Source of the DNA: Chitinophaga sp. 180180018-3
GTDB lineage: Bacteria > Bacteroidota > Bacteroidia > Chitinophagales > Chitinophagaceae
NCBI RefSeq assembly: GCF_037893185.1
Contig: NZ_CP140772.1
Coordinates: 3,348,001 to 3,412,000 of the forward strand
Direction: 5' to 3'
Length of the DNA: 64,000 nucleotides
Shown: piece by piece, positions 18,915-29,300 of the stretch
Layout of the letters: each line of letters starts with the position of its first letter
Position numbering within the stretch: position 1 is the first letter of the stretch
Made by a program: the position numbers and the translations under genes
Notes under the pieces: generated by a model
Seen by the model: the letters and a program-made list of their open reading frames with translations, nothing else
What the model was told of the DNA's origin: nothing
The model's database searches: none

Positions 18915-20915
18915 TTACCCTTGTTGCACCAAATGTTGCAAGTTTGGGTCATTTTTGATACGCTCCATTTCGCTTTCAATAATATTTACAATGTCTATTT
19001 TTATCTGACGGTAATTGCTTTCAATTTGCTGTTTCATTTTATCTTCTCCGTGTTCATTAACAAATGATAGGATTTCCGGTATCTTCTGATATACTTTAGT
19101 TTCTGCGGCAACTTTTTCATTGTCCACAACAATTTCAGCGTGAAATATTTTTTGCTCAATACGTTCATCAAAATTGTCCGAAACTGAACCCACAAACATT
19201 CCTTGTGTAAGTGTTGAGATTTTAGAAGCCGGAATAAGGCTGTCTAACTGTGTGGAGATAGAAGTAGATTTATCATTCCTGTTAATCGTCATACTTTGGC
19301 GTTTCTGCAATACTTTTCCGAAACGTTCCGAAAGGCTCTTTGCCGTTTCGCCAACCACCTGACCACTGAATATATTACCTACTGTATTTTGAATTACTTT
19401 GCTCTCTTTGTCGCCGTAATCCCTTGTTAATTGCGAAAAATCCTGAAAGCCCAAACACACAGCCACCTTATTACTTCTCGCAGTTGCGATGAGATTGTCC
19501 AGTCCTCTAAAATAAATTGTTGGCAACTCATCTATGATTACGGAACTCTTTAATTGCCCTTTTTTGTTGATGAGCTTAACAATTCTCGAATTGTACAAGC
19601 CCAAAGCTGCGGAGTAGATATTTTGACGGTCGGGATTATTACCAACGCACAAAATTTTAGGCTCTTTGGGGTTATTGATGTCGAGCGTAAAGTCATCGCC
19701 AGTCATAACCCAATACAACTGTGGGCTAATCATTCTTGACAAAGGAATTTTTGCCGATGCAATCTGTCCCTGCAATTGGTCTTGCGCTCCGGATTGCCAC
19801 GCATCCATAAAAGGCGACAAATAATTTTCCAAATCGGGATAGGAAGTTAAAATCGTAAATACGTCCGAATACTTTTTGTTAAGCAATTCAATGGCGTGTG
19901 GGAAGGTACAATATTTACCGTCCTCATAGATTTTCAGATACCAAATAATGGCAGCTAATAGGATAATTGGGCTTTCCACGAAAAAATCCCCTTGCTTCTG
20001 TATCCAGCTTCGATTGAGGTTCAGCATTATGGTATAAGCCGCTTCATAAGCATCCGAAATGTCCGTCATAAAGTCTGGGTTCAAAGGATTACAACGGTGG
20101 CTCTTGCGTGGGTCATCGAAATTTATCACATAGAATTTTGGTTGAACTTTGTACTTATCTTGGTGCTTCAATAAATGATTGTAGGCAATGGTAGAAAGGT
20201 CGTCAAACTTGAAATCGTAGATGTACATTGCAAAGCCTTTCTCAATCTGTTGCTTTATATAGTTGTTTACAATTGCATAGCTCTTCCCCGAACCAGGCGT
20301 GCCCAGCACAATTGATGCCCTGAAAACATTGACTACGTTAATCCAGCCATTGTTCCATTTTCCTTTGTAATAAAACTTTGTGGGCAGGTTAACGGAATAC
20401 TCGTTTTCCATCAGCTTGGTTTCTTGCTGAAAGCTCTCGTTTTCATTATTGAAAACATCGTCCATCAGGTTGGTACGAAGCAATCGGCTCATCCATACAC
20501 CTGCCATCAGCAAAGCGATATAACCTAATGAGATAGTAAGAATATACAGAAATGTGCCTATTACCGGAGATAGTTTTAACAACAGTGTGTTCAGAAAGAA
20601 AAGCACAAAACCAACGCCCAAAGCCACGTAAATTTTAGACCAGGTTATCTTCTCATTCTTTACGCCTTTCGTTCCTAAACAACTTAAAGCAAGCAATACC
20701 AAAGCAAAGGCTTTAGTATATAAGGTATGTGAAAATAAACCTGCTGTTCTATCGAAGTTGCCTAATATTTTGTTGATTATTTCCAATGTCCAGCCACATT
20801 CCATAAAGAAACCGTAGCAGAACCAATAAAGGTGCATCAGTACCAAAAGAATACTTACTGCCCTCATAAAAGCCATTATTTTGGCTAAACCTCTTAAATC
20901 GTCTTCTCCCTGCAT
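18915..20915 (-). CDS. mobC: Type IV coupling protein (VirD4/TraG-like ATPase, MobC)
   Basis: A 666-residue coupling ATPase that links the relaxosome to the secretion channel. The N-terminus has several membrane helices (residues about 10-140). Walker A is LGTPGSGKSYAIV (about 203-215) and Walker B SVIIDELPTIYF (about 457), followed by ATARSNKVAVCLGFQDFSQL. It is the last gene of the leftward mobilisation unit, separated from the relaxase gene by 102 nt holding a copy of the phased regulatory motif. Confidence 0.93.
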   Translation of the reverse strand: MQGEDDLRGLAKIMAFMRAVSILLVLMHLYWFCYGFFMECGWTLEIINKILGNFDRTAGLFSHTLYTKAFALVLLALSCLGTKGVKNEKITWSKIYVALGVGFVLFFLNTLLLKLSPVIGTFLYILTISLGYIALLMAGVWMSRLLRTNLMDDVFNNENESFQQETKLMENEYSVNLPTKFYYKGKWNNGWINVVNVFRASIVLGTPGSGKSYAIVNNYIKQQIEKGFAMYIYDFKFDDLSTIAYNHLLKHQDKYKVQPKFYVINFDDPRKSHRCNPLNPDFMTDISDAYEAAYTIMLNLNRSWIQKQGDFFVESPIILLAAIIWYLKIYEDGKYCTFPHAIELLNKKYSDVFTILTSYPDLENYLSPFMDAWQSGAQDQLQGQIASAKIPLSRMISPQLYWVMTGDDFTLDINNPKEPKILCVGNNPDRQNIYSAALGLYNSRIVKLINKKGQLKSSVIIDELPTIYFRGLDNLIATARSNKVAVCLGFQDFSQLTRDYGDKESKVIQNTVGNIFSGQVVGETAKSLSERFGKVLQKRQSMTINRNDKSTSISTQLDSLIPASKISTLTQGMFVGSVSDNFDERIEQKIFHAEIVVDNEKVAAETKVYQKIPEILSFVNEHGEDKMKQQIESNYRQIKIDIVNIIESEMERIKNDPNLQHLVQQG

Positions 20916-20978
20916 TATTTTTTAGTTTTAATGTTCGGGCGTGAATTTAAAGGCTCTACATAGTGGCTATAAGAATGT

Positions 20979-21011
20979 GGCAGTCAATGGCGGTGCGTGG
21001 CTGTGTTTGGC
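20979..21011 (-). promoter_or_regulatory. Phased double motif upstream of mobC
   Basis: Read on the minus strand: GCCAAACACAGCC (20999-21011), seven bases, GCCATTGACTGCC (20979-20991), then AC. The 20-bp period and orientation towards the gene match the other copies. Confidence 0.65.
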
Positions 21012-21017
21012 TGAATA

Positions 21018-22304
21018 CTATTGCTGACCTATTTTGCGTTTACGTTTCTTCTTCATTTTGTTGGCAAAATCCTGTTCCTCGTAATCTTCGCCCTGTGCTT
21101 CGGGCAGTAAACCTCCCAATGCTTCAATCAAACCATCTTCGTGTTTGTCCGTAGTTAAGAAGTCGAACAAATGGTGTGGTTCTTCCGCAGGAAGATCCGC
21201 ATTATTTGATGTGGATATTTTTGGTGGTTGTACGGCAGGTTCTTTAATATCGGGTTTGATGTTATTGTTCCAATAATCATTAAAGGTATTGGCAGAAAGT
21301 TCTGTTCCTAAACGTGAACCGTTCCAAACCGCTTTGGAATTATGGTCAATAAATGTGATACCATAAATACGCCCTGTATCATTCCTGCGTACCACTACAT
21401 TAATGCCCTGTTCGCCTAACTGTTTTTTAAAAGCCTGCTCATCACTTGTGGTTTGCAGGGCAATAGTAACGGCAGCTTTAATGGTAGGTTTTGTCGGGTG
21501 GTCTTTTAAATTCTCTTTGCATTTTGCAAAATGCAATTCCAAAGCCGGAAGCCCTGCATTTTTACCAAACAACGAAGCCTTGAAAGGATGCCCGGCTCTT
21601 TCGCCTTTTTCATTTAAAGGAATGTACAGTAAACCCTGCCGTAGCTGTCCCTGCAATTCGCCCTCCACTTTTTCGGTGGTAACATTAAACAGGGAAAGCA
21701 AGGCATTGTATTCGCCCAAAGTCTGAAACTTATAATAATTCGGCAAGTGGCGGACTACTGAAGCAATTTGACTTTTTATATCGCCTGCTTTGTAATCTAC
21801 CGGACGGAAAACCTTGTCGTTCTGCTTGTGTTCTTTATCGGTTGCGGGTATCAATTCGTGTTTCCTTTCGAGTTCACGGCACACATTCATCGACCGCATT
21901 TTTTCAAACTTGTCAGAGATTTTTTTACCATTCTCGTCCACACAAACCGATACGATATGAATATGCGAACGGTCAATATCGGTATGCTTAAAGACTACAA
22001 AAGGCTGTTCGCCGTAACCCATTTCCCGCATATATTCTTCCGCCATTTGCCGAAACCTGTCATCGCTAACCTTATCTTTCGGGTCGGGATTGAGCGAAAT
22101 ATGCAACGTATGCTTTTCCGTATTGCGGTTGGCAATCAGGTAAGGAGCAAAAGATTGTGCTAATTGTGCAACGGAATAATGACCGTTAGCGGTTTCAATC
22201 ATCTTATGGGCAAACAAAATTTTTCCGTTTTCATTCTCCACTTTAAGCTGATTGTACGCCAATGCTCCGTATAAATTTCCGCTTCTGCCGATTTTCGCTA
22301 TCAT
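21018..22304 (-). CDS. mobB: Relaxase (MobB-type)
   Basis: A 428-residue relaxase that nicks oriT and carries the strand into the recipient. The N-terminal domain has a candidate catalytic Tyr in NLYGALAYNQLK and the metal-binding three-histidine motif HTDIDRSHIHIVSV (about residues 106-119), typical of relaxase/mobilisation nuclease families. The C-terminal half is basic. The gene begins 2 nt after the stop of the small relaxosome gene. Confidence 0.92.
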   Translation of the reverse strand: MIAKIGRSGNLYGALAYNQLKVENENGKILFAHKMIETANGHYSVAQLAQSFAPYLIANRNTEKHTLHISLNPDPKDKVSDDRFRQMAEEYMREMGYGEQPFVVFKHTDIDRSHIHIVSVCVDENGKKISDKFEKMRSMNVCRELERKHELIPATDKEHKQNDKVFRPVDYKAGDIKSQIASVVRHLPNYYKFQTLGEYNALLSLFNVTTEKVEGELQGQLRQGLLYIPLNEKGERAGHPFKASLFGKNAGLPALELHFAKCKENLKDHPTKPTIKAAVTIALQTTSDEQAFKKQLGEQGINVVVRRNDTGRIYGITFIDHNSKAVWNGSRLGTELSANTFNDYWNNNIKPDIKEPAVQPPKISTSNNADLPAEEPHHLFDFLTTDKHEDGLIEALGGLLPEAQGEDYEEQDFANKMKKKRKRKIGQQ

Positions 22305-22306
22305 TT

Positions 22307-22744
22307 CTAAGGCTGTTTTTTCAGATGTTTTGCTTCAAATTCCTCACTTATCAGAATGATTTTTTGGCATAGCATTGCCATTTCAGCCGTTTGTTTTTCC
22401 AATTTGTAAAGGAACGCTGCGGCTTTTTTCTCGGAAAAATGTTTGTACAGCAGCTTTACAACCTGATTATAATTCACGCCTACGGAACGAAACTGGCTAT
22501 GAAACGAGGTCAACCGCATATAAAAATCAACCGTTCCTTTGTCAATCTTAACCGATTTCATTTCCTTATTGAACAGTAGGGAAATGATAAACTTCGCTTT
22601 ATTGGGCATTCCCGATGCTTCAAAAAGCGATAAAAGTTTGGCATTTTCTCCGTCTGTAAGACGGAAAACGTGGCGGTGGATGCTTGGGTCGGTTTTCGGT
22701 ATCCGCCCGCCCTTATTCTGTTTTTTGTTACTGTTCTCGTTCAT
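22307..22744 (-). CDS. mobA: Relaxosome accessory protein (MobA-type)
   Basis: A protein of about 145 residues. The motif RSVGVNYNQVVKLLYKHF is characteristic of mobilisation accessory proteins that load the relaxase on oriT, and the N-terminus is strongly basic. A GTG start at 22768 is possible, but ATG 22744 is preferred. It lies next to the candidate oriT. Confidence 0.85.
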   Translation of the reverse strand: MNENSNKKQNKGGRIPKTDPSIHRHVFRLTDGENAKLLSLFEASGMPNKAKFIISLLFNKEMKSVKIDKGTVDFYMRLTSFHSQFRSVGVNYNQVVKLLYKHFSEKKAAAFLYKLEKQTAEMAMLCQKIILISEEFEAKHLKKQP

Positions 22745-22810
22745 CACTAATCCATTTTTAATCCACACAAAACCTCGACTTCGGAGAGCGTTTTCTGCCC
22801 CCTGCTAAGG

Positions 22811-22864
22811 GCAAGTTGTTTTGAGGCACTAACTCGGTTTCGAGTGCCTCAAAACACAACTTGC
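22811..22864. other. Candidate oriT hairpin
   Basis: Long imperfect inverted repeat: left arm 22811-22830 (GCAAGTTG then TTTTGAGGCACT) and right arm 22843-22864, pairing over 20 bp with one 2-nt bulge and a 12-nt loop. It lies 67 nt upstream of mobA and is preceded by CCCTGCTAAGGG. The position beside relaxase genes suggests the transfer origin; the nick site is not determined. Confidence 0.5.
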
Positions 22865-23044
22865 CGTGTTCCGTTGAACACAAAAATCCGCCCTGCGGGA
22901 CGGATTAAATGTAACAGGGAAAAACGGCTCGATGCCGTTCCCGTTACCCTCCGATTTGTCAAAAGAATTTTGCATAAATCCATTAATAAAAATCATTGTA
23001 CAAAGTAAAGCCCTGTTTACGAAAGCATTGTATTGTATAGCAGT

Positions 23045-23128
23045 GCCAAACACTGCCTTTGAACGCCAAACACTGCCACACCGCAATCAGCGGGCAAATC
23101 AATCGCTTTATTTGCCGTATAATTTTAG
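23045..23128 (+). promoter_or_regulatory. Phased double motif and possible promoter upstream of traA
   Basis: The best copy of the ICE-wide motif: GCCAAACACTGCC is repeated perfectly at 23045-23057 and 23065-23077. TATAATTTTAG follows at 23118-23128. The traA start is 316 nt further on, implying a long leader. Confidence 0.7.
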
Positions 23129-23193
23129 TGCAGGTAGTAAAAAATGTATCTAAACAGAGAAGAAAATCAAGTTTGCAAACAAGCGGTTTGGAA

Positions 23194-23250
23194 TAAAAGC
23201 ATAGGGTTTTAAAAGCATAAAACAATAAAAGTGTAAAAGCATAAAAGCGG
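23194..23250 (+). repeat. Short direct repeats TAAAAGCATA in traA leader
   Basis: Three exact copies of TAAAAGCATA at 23194-23203, 23210-23219 and 23234-23243, plus a partial TAAAAGCGG overlapping the last. Iteron-like, or simply an A-rich leader. The remainder of the 700-bp mobA-traA gap shows no gene. Confidence 0.4.
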
Positions 23251-23443
23251 TAAAGCAATTTACCTGTTGCAAGGTTTGCCACTTACCAAAGAATGTACCT
23301 GACAAGGCAAAAATGAAAGCAGATACCTGTGCAGGAAAGTACCCAAAAGGGAATGCAGGAATATAGGAATGAGGTAATAATCAGATAAACCAATATTCAA
23401 TCCTGCAAAACAAATAAAGTGTGTAACAATAAATTTTTAAATA

Positions 23444-24211
23444 ATGGAAACAACAAAGAAAACTTTAAAAATCAGCTTCTCCACCCAAAAAGGCGGTGTG
23501 GGAAAATCTACAATGACCACTTTGCTGGCAAGTGTGCTTCACTACCGTTTAGGTTTTAATGTGCTGGTGATGGACTGCGACTTTCCGCAACACAGCCTGA
23601 CCAATATGCGTGAACGGGATAAGAGAACCATAATGCAGAACGACTACCATAAAAAGGCGGCAATGAAGCAGTTTCAAGCCATCAACAAAAAAGCGTACCC
23701 GATTATTAAATGCAAAGCTGAAACAGCTTTGGAGAAAGCATCGGAATACAGAAGCCAGTCGGTGGTTGTACCGGATGTTATTTTCTTCGACCTGCCGGGA
23801 ACAGCCAATACCAAAGGCGTACTGACTACCTTAAAAAAAATGGACTTCATCTTTTCGCCCATTACTGCCGACCGTTTGGTAGTGGAAAGTACATTGGGCT
23901 TTACCAAAGCCTTTCTCGGACTTCCCCAAACGGACGAGGGCAATCCCGAACAAGAGATGTGGCTATTTTGGAACCAAGTGGACGGCAGGGAAAAAACAGG
24001 TTTGTATGATGCGTATCAAAGTGTCATCAAAGAACTCAACCTGCCTATAATGGAAACAAGAATAATGGATAGCAAGCGTTTCCGAAAGGAAACAGACGAT
24101 ACAGGTAGTTATGTATTCCGGTCAAGTTTGCTGCCTGCCGAACCACAGTTAATGAAAGCAACTAAAATGGATTTGTTTGTCGAGGAATTTTTAAAAATCA
24201 CTCATCTATAA
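23444..24211 (+). CDS. traA: ParA-family ATPase, TraA
   Basis: A 255-residue ParA/MinD-type P-loop ATPase with deviant Walker A (STQKGGVGKSTMTTLLAS, residues about 11-28) and FFDLPGTANTKG as the Walker B region. It opens the tra operon, as in CTnDOT. A role in positioning DNA or the transfer apparatus is likely by family. It is followed 12 nt later by traB. Confidence 0.9.
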   Translation: METTKKTLKISFSTQKGGVGKSTMTTLLASVLHYRLGFNVLVMDCDFPQHSLTNMRERDKRTIMQNDYHKKAAMKQFQAINKKAYPIIKCKAETALEKASEYRSQSVVVPDVIFFDLPGTANTKGVLTTLKKMDFIFSPITADRLVVESTLGFTKAFLGLPQTDEGNPEQEMWLFWNQVDGREKTGLYDAYQSVIKELNLPIMETRIMDSKRFRKETDDTGSYVFRSSLLPAEPQLMKATKMDLFVEEFLKITHL

Positions 24212-24223
24212 AAATAGTAAAGT

Positions 24224-24628
24224 ATGGCTTCAGATAACAAAAACAACGATTTTGAAAAGCCCAATGTTGATGAGGAATACCTTATGAACGTCATAAGCGG
24301 CGATGAGCCTGTTGCTCCACCGAGCAATAACAAAAAGCAGGATGTACCAAAGGAAACAAAGCCCAGGGAAAAAGTCCGTAACAGTTCATCAAAGAAAGCG
24401 GACTATGAGGAAACGTTTTTGGTCAATCGGTTTCCATCGGGGCGTAACGGCAAGGTGGTTTACATACGCCCTGAATACCACGAAAGATTGCTCCGCATCG
24501 TTCAACTGACAAGGGAAGAAAGAACAACGCTCTACTCTTACATTGACAATATTCTTGAACATCATTTCAGAGAGTACGGGGACGATATTACCGATTATTT
24601 CAATGAACATTTTAAACCCATTTTATAA
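24224..24628 (+). CDS. traB: DUF3408 protein, TraB-like
   Basis: A 134-residue protein with a charged, disordered N-terminal half and a conserved C-terminal segment (VYIRPEYHERLLRIVQLTREERTT... then DNILEHHF). The same segment appears in the next gene, marking both as DUF3408-type conjugation proteins. Its ribbon-like C-terminal domain suggests DNA binding. Its stop shares one base with the next start. Confidence 0.8.
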   Translation: MASDNKNNDFEKPNVDEEYLMNVISGDEPVAPPSNNKKQDVPKETKPREKVRNSSSKKADYEETFLVNRFPSGRNGKVVYIRPEYHERLLRIVQLTREERTTLYSYIDNILEHHFREYGDDITDYFNEHFKPIL

Positions 24629-24933
24629 TGAAGAAAGATAAAAAGAACAGGAATACTGTTGCAGCCGGCAGCAACTCCGATACAGTTAGCAATACAGCTA
24701 AAACAACCTATGAAAATGCATTTATGCAAATGAATAAAATGCAGAAAAGAGGCAATAAAAGCATATACCTAAGTCCTGAACATCACGAGCGTTTAACCCG
24801 CATAGTCCAGATTATAGGCGATGATAAAATACCCTTGTTTGCCTATCTCAATAATATTCTTGAACATCATTTTAAAGTATTTGAAGATATGATTACAAAA
24901 GAGTTCAAGGAAAAGTACAAAGGCTTGTTTTAA
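24628..24933 (+). CDS. traC: DUF3408 protein, TraC-like
   Basis: A 101-residue paralogue of the previous gene (IYLSPEHHERLTRIVQI; NNILEHHF), overlapping it by one base. A parA gene followed by two DUF3408 genes resembles a partition-like module at the head of the tra operon. Confidence 0.8.
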   Translation: MKKDKKNRNTVAAGSNSDTVSNTAKTTYENAFMQMNKMQKRGNKSIYLSPEHHERLTRIVQIIGDDKIPLFAYLNNILEHHFKVFEDMITKEFKEKYKGLF

Positions 24934-24945
24934 AAAACCTACGTT

Positions 24946-25581
24946 ATGGAAACAGTAATTGTGATATGCCTGCTCATAGTCATTGCCCTGCTGGTGCAGG
25001 ACAAGATTGTCATTAAGAAAAGGTCGGAGCATAAGCCAATGCAGGAAAAGGTTAATCCGAACCTACCTGATATTATGGGCCAGCCCAAGCCTGTAAGAAA
25101 CCTTTCAGTGCCAAACGCTGCCAATGAAAGCCAAATAGAGGAACAAGAGATAAACCCTGATAATTTAGACATTGAATACGACGAAAATGAAAGCGTGGGT
25201 ATTCAAATTCCGCAGGAAGAGCTGGACGAAGTTTTCAGTAATATGCCTGATTTGGAGGAAGAGGAAGAAGAATGGAACAGGTACGGAATATCCGGTGGCG
25301 ATGACGGTTTTGCCCAAGGGGTTACCTTTGAAGAACTAAGCTCCGTGGGGGTGTTGCTCCAAAAAGAAGAATTGGAACCAGCCCAAAAGGAAACAGCGAT
25401 AGCGATAGTTCAAAAAATACAGGGAACCGAATTATTCAGCCTATTGGAAAATTCTATGGAAGATGCTTCCCGAAGAATAGCCGAGCTTTTGGATAGCACC
25501 CTTTCATCTGAAACGGAAGACAGTTCTTCAACTTTGCGGAAAAGTGATTTGAGTGATTTTGACATTGGGGAGTTTTTATAG
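24946..25581 (+). CDS. traD: Conjugal transfer protein TraD
   Basis: A 211-residue acidic protein with one N-terminal membrane helix (VIVICLLIVIALLVQDKIVI) and a mostly disordered, glutamate-rich body. Placement after traA-C fits TraD of CTnDOT-type elements. It ends at a terminator, after which the 12-kb defence island interrupts the tra operon before traE. Confidence 0.75.
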   Translation: METVIVICLLIVIALLVQDKIVIKKRSEHKPMQEKVNPNLPDIMGQPKPVRNLSVPNAANESQIEEQEINPDNLDIEYDENESVGIQIPQEELDEVFSNMPDLEEEEEEWNRYGISGGDDGFAQGVTFEELSSVGVLLQKEELEPAQKETAIAIVQKIQGTELFSLLENSMEDASRRIAELLDSTLSSETEDSSSTLRKSDLSDFDIGEFL

Positions 25582-25592
25582 ACTTCCCAATG
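25563..25592 (+). terminator. Terminator at the end of traD
   Basis: Stem of 11 bp with one G-T pair (25563-25573 / 25582-25592) overlapping the traD stop and followed by TTATTTTT. It would end traA-D transcripts before the defence island, so traE onward needs its own promoter. Confidence 0.65.
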
Positions 25593-25613
25593 TTATTTTT
25601 AAGCACAAATAAA

Positions 25614-26321
25614 TCACACTAAACTATGTTCTAACTTCTCTTTCCATTTCTTCCAGTCTGGCATCATTACCTCCTGTAAATCATAGAAAGCCTTTGTATG
25701 GTTGTGATGCACTAAATGGCACAATTCATGAACAACTACATACTCAATACTACCTTTAGGAGCTTTGATTAACTCTGGATTTAGAATAACCTTACCATTT
25801 GGCGTACAACTTCCCCAACGTTTTTCCATAGAGCGGATATGTAATTCTGGTTTATTGATTTTGTATTTCTTAAACATGGGATACACTTTACTCAATACCT
25901 CGTCAAAATGAACGAATGCCTTCTCTCGATACCACTTATCGAGAATATCTTTAACGTTATTTTCCTCTTTAGAAAGTACCGTAATATGCCCTCTGAAAAG
26001 CTTCACCTCATTTCTATTACCTATTTCTACACGTAGCTTATATTGTCTTCCCAAATACAGATGTGTTTCTCCATTGACATATATTCGTTCTGGTGTGTAT
26101 GGATGGTAGGATAAAAATTCACGTTGTTGTTTGATGATCCATGGAGCTTTTTTTTTGATATGCTGTGTAATTTTTTCCACCGCTGTATCATACGGTGCTA
26201 TTATTTTTACAATACAATCTGGATAGACTTTAATAGTCAAATTTTTTCTATCCTGAAATTCGAGTCTATATTCAATTGTAGCAGAACCAAATTGTATCTT
26301 ATGGATATTTTCCACCATCAT
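25614..26321 (-). CDS. YgjP/SprT-like metallopeptidase linked to hsdR
   Basis: A 235-residue zinc metallopeptidase of the DUF45/YgjP type: VVHELCHLVHHNHTKAF (HExxH at about 195-199) preceded by RSMEKRWGSCTPNGK, the signature of this family. It overlaps the end of hsdR by 4 nt. Such genes are recurrent companions of type I restriction loci. The role is unknown; turnover of restriction subunits would be one possibility, which is inference. Confidence 0.88.
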   Translation of the reverse strand: MMVENIHKIQFGSATIEYRLEFQDRKNLTIKVYPDCIVKIIAPYDTAVEKITQHIKKKAPWIIKQQREFLSYHPYTPERIYVNGETHLYLGRQYKLRVEIGNRNEVKLFRGHITVLSKEENNVKDILDKWYREKAFVHFDEVLSKVYPMFKKYKINKPELHIRSMEKRWGSCTPNGKVILNPELIKAPKGSIEYVVVHELCHLVHHNHTKAFYDLQEVMMPDWKKWKEKLEHSLV

Positions 26322-29300
26322 ACAAACTTGATTTTAGCTACTTTTAATGCCTCTTCTACGGTCTGATCAATATCATCGAAAGACAAGTCAATGTCGTATT
26401 TGCTTTTCAAATCGAAGATGTAATCATCAATAGCGATGCGAATTTTACCTTCTATATCAGGTTTGTTCTGCCAATCTACCATCAATTGATCATTTTGATA
26501 TACTACTGAACGGATTACTTGATCTATACCAAGAGCAAGCTCTGTAGCAACTTCGATTTTATCAGAAAGCACATCTTTAAAAATATCAGTTATAAGATTA
26601 TAAATAGCAATACCTGTATCATTTCCTAGCAAAGCATTTGGAATATTCCCTCGTTCTCCTTTTAAAAATGCCTCCTCATACTCTTTAGCTTTTTTTAGGA
26701 ATTCAGCTTCGTCAATTCTTTGCTGATGATATTCTTCAATCGCTTCACGAATGAGTTTAGACAGCTTTTTATAAAAGATGGGATCCTCATTCATTTTGAT
26801 ATTGATGGCTCGAATAGTTCTGCTGGCGATATGATCCGCTTTAGCAGATTTACTGCTTAATTTCTCAACTTCAGCTTCTCGTTGTTCTTTGTCAAAAATA
26901 TCGACTAAATCCGTTATCCTAAGCACTTCGCCCTCTGTCGTGATATGCTTGTCAATTAATTTTTGTACCTGTGGCTCATATTCCTTGTAGTCAATATCAT
27001 CAGAAAATCTCCTTTTGACAGAAACACGCAATGCCAAAAAGAATTTCAAATCAGACTTATACTTGTCAATTTGTTTTTCAGGGGTGTTGTTAGCAAAATC
27101 AATACTGGATAATGCCAGTTTTAGTAAACGTGCAAAAGCAGATACTTTCTCATAAAACTGATGCCGGATAGCTTCATCGCTAAGCAATTCTTCATAAGCC
27201 GGTTCATCATATTTGTTTTTAATAGTTTTGAAAATATCCCAAACCTCGGAATGTGCCTGAGGTAATTTTTTGATTTCTTCTACTATATTTGTCCAGCTTC
27301 CGGCTAAATCTTCTGCATCAAACATATTCTCACCGGAATATGTCTGAATGGCGTTGTCCAAGTTCTCCAAATTACCAAAATAGTCTATTATATAACCATA
27401 ATCCTTTCCAGGATACACACGATTTACACGAGCAATAGCTTGTAACAAAGTATGTTCTTTTAATTGACGGGTCAAATACAACGCAATATTTCTTGGAGCA
27501 TCAAAACCCGTCAGTAGTTTGTCCACCACTATGATAATTTCAGGAAAGTCTTGTTTTTTAAACGCACCGATTACAGACTTTTCATATTTATCCTGTGTGC
27601 CGTATTTATCCATTCGGACATTCCAGAATTTTTTCACTTTATCGTCCGATACATCAAAGGCGTCTTCTTCGCCTTCCCGAGTGTCGGGAGCAGACATGAT
27701 TATTTCAGAGCTTACTTTGCCAATTTCGTCCAAATACTCTTTGTATTTAATTGCTGTGGCTTTATTGGGTGTTACCAGCTGCCCTTTAAAACCAGTGCCT
27801 TGAAAATTATCCACATAATGTTCAGTGATATCCCAGGCTCTGGCGTAAATAACCTGATCGGCTTTATTAAGGATATTTTTCGAACTGTATTTTCTCTTCA
27901 AAGCCGCTTTTCCGTAGGGTGTAAGTGGTTCCGAAACCTTGTCAAAATAATTATCCAACGGTTTTTCATTAACCTCAATAAGGTTATGCCTGCCTTCATA
28001 TAACAAAGGGACAACGGCTCCGTCTTCTACAGCATCCGTAATCGAATACACATCGATAATGCCTCCAAACTTACTCGCTGTGCTTTTTTCTTTTTTCAAC
28101 AATGGCGTCCCAGTAAATGCGATAAAACAGGCATTTGGAAATACTTTCTGCATTTTGACATTGAAAGAACCGTATTGTGAACGGTGTCCTTCGTCTATCA
28201 AAATGTAAATTTCTGAGCTATCAAATGATTGAGGGCTTGCATTAACAGCAGCTTCAAATTTATGAATTAGGGTGGTGATGACTGCATCGCCGGATTCTGT
28301 AATCAATTTTAAAAGGCTGGTATCCTTCTTTAATTTTTCCTGTTCGTTATCATCCAGTATTTCCCCTCTGAGTTTTTTAGCTATTTCCTTTGATGCTCCT
28401 TTATCAGCATTAACTACTGGCACATGACATTTTTTGAACGTTTCTGTTATCTGGTCATCCAGATCAATACGATCTGTTACCAAAAGTATCTTAGGATTTT
28501 TAATATTCGGATGTGAAGCAATTAATTGAGCTAGCATCACCATAGTCAAAGATTTTCCGCTTCCTTGTGTATGCCAAATCACACCACCTTCGTGATTACC
28601 TTTGGTATCGATTTTTAGGATTCTAGTCAACGTGTTTTTAATCGCAAAATACTGCTGGTATCGGGCTACTTTTTTGATACCGTCATCATACAAAGTGAAA
28701 TCATATATAATTTCCAATAATCGTTTGGGATGGCAAAAACTAAAGAGTAGTTTATCCTGCGTAGTAATAACCTGTTCCTCTTGTTCTAAATTTTCAAAAT
28801 ATTGCCAGACCTTTCTAAATCGTTCTTTAAATAATACTGTACGCTCATTTTCTGGTAAAGCTTTGTGCTTTAAAATGTTGATTTTATTTTCCCAAAAACG
28901 TTCTTCTTCTTTAGTACGGAACATTTCTTTCCAAACTCCCCAAAATTCTTTGCTGGTAGCGGTTGTACCATATTTTGCTTCATTAGAGGCCAAAGCAAAT
29001 GTAAGATTGGAGTACAAATACAAGCTTCGAATTCCGTCTTCTTGCTGGTTTCTTAAATGCTGTTCAATGGCTTTTTCTACAGGCTCTTTTATTTTAGGCG
29101 ACTTACATTCAATAATGACCATCGGAATACCATTAATAAATAGTACAATATCTGGTCGGTAATGATCGGCTCTATCTGAACGTAGTACACTATATTCTTC
29201 AGTTATGTGATAGATGTTGTTTTCCGACTTTTCCCAGTCAATATAACGAAAAGAGAAACTTTTTTTATCACCTAAAACCGTTTGGTCAAAACTTTTCCCT

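Noticed and set aside
23194..23250. TAAAAGCATA repeats as a CRISPR array
   Set aside because: Only three 10-bp copies with unequal short spacing (16 and 24 bp) and no cas genes.
25110..25142. A sixth phased GCCAAACGCTGCC motif
   Set aside because: It lies inside the traD coding region, the second half is degenerate after the first few bases, and the codons explain it.
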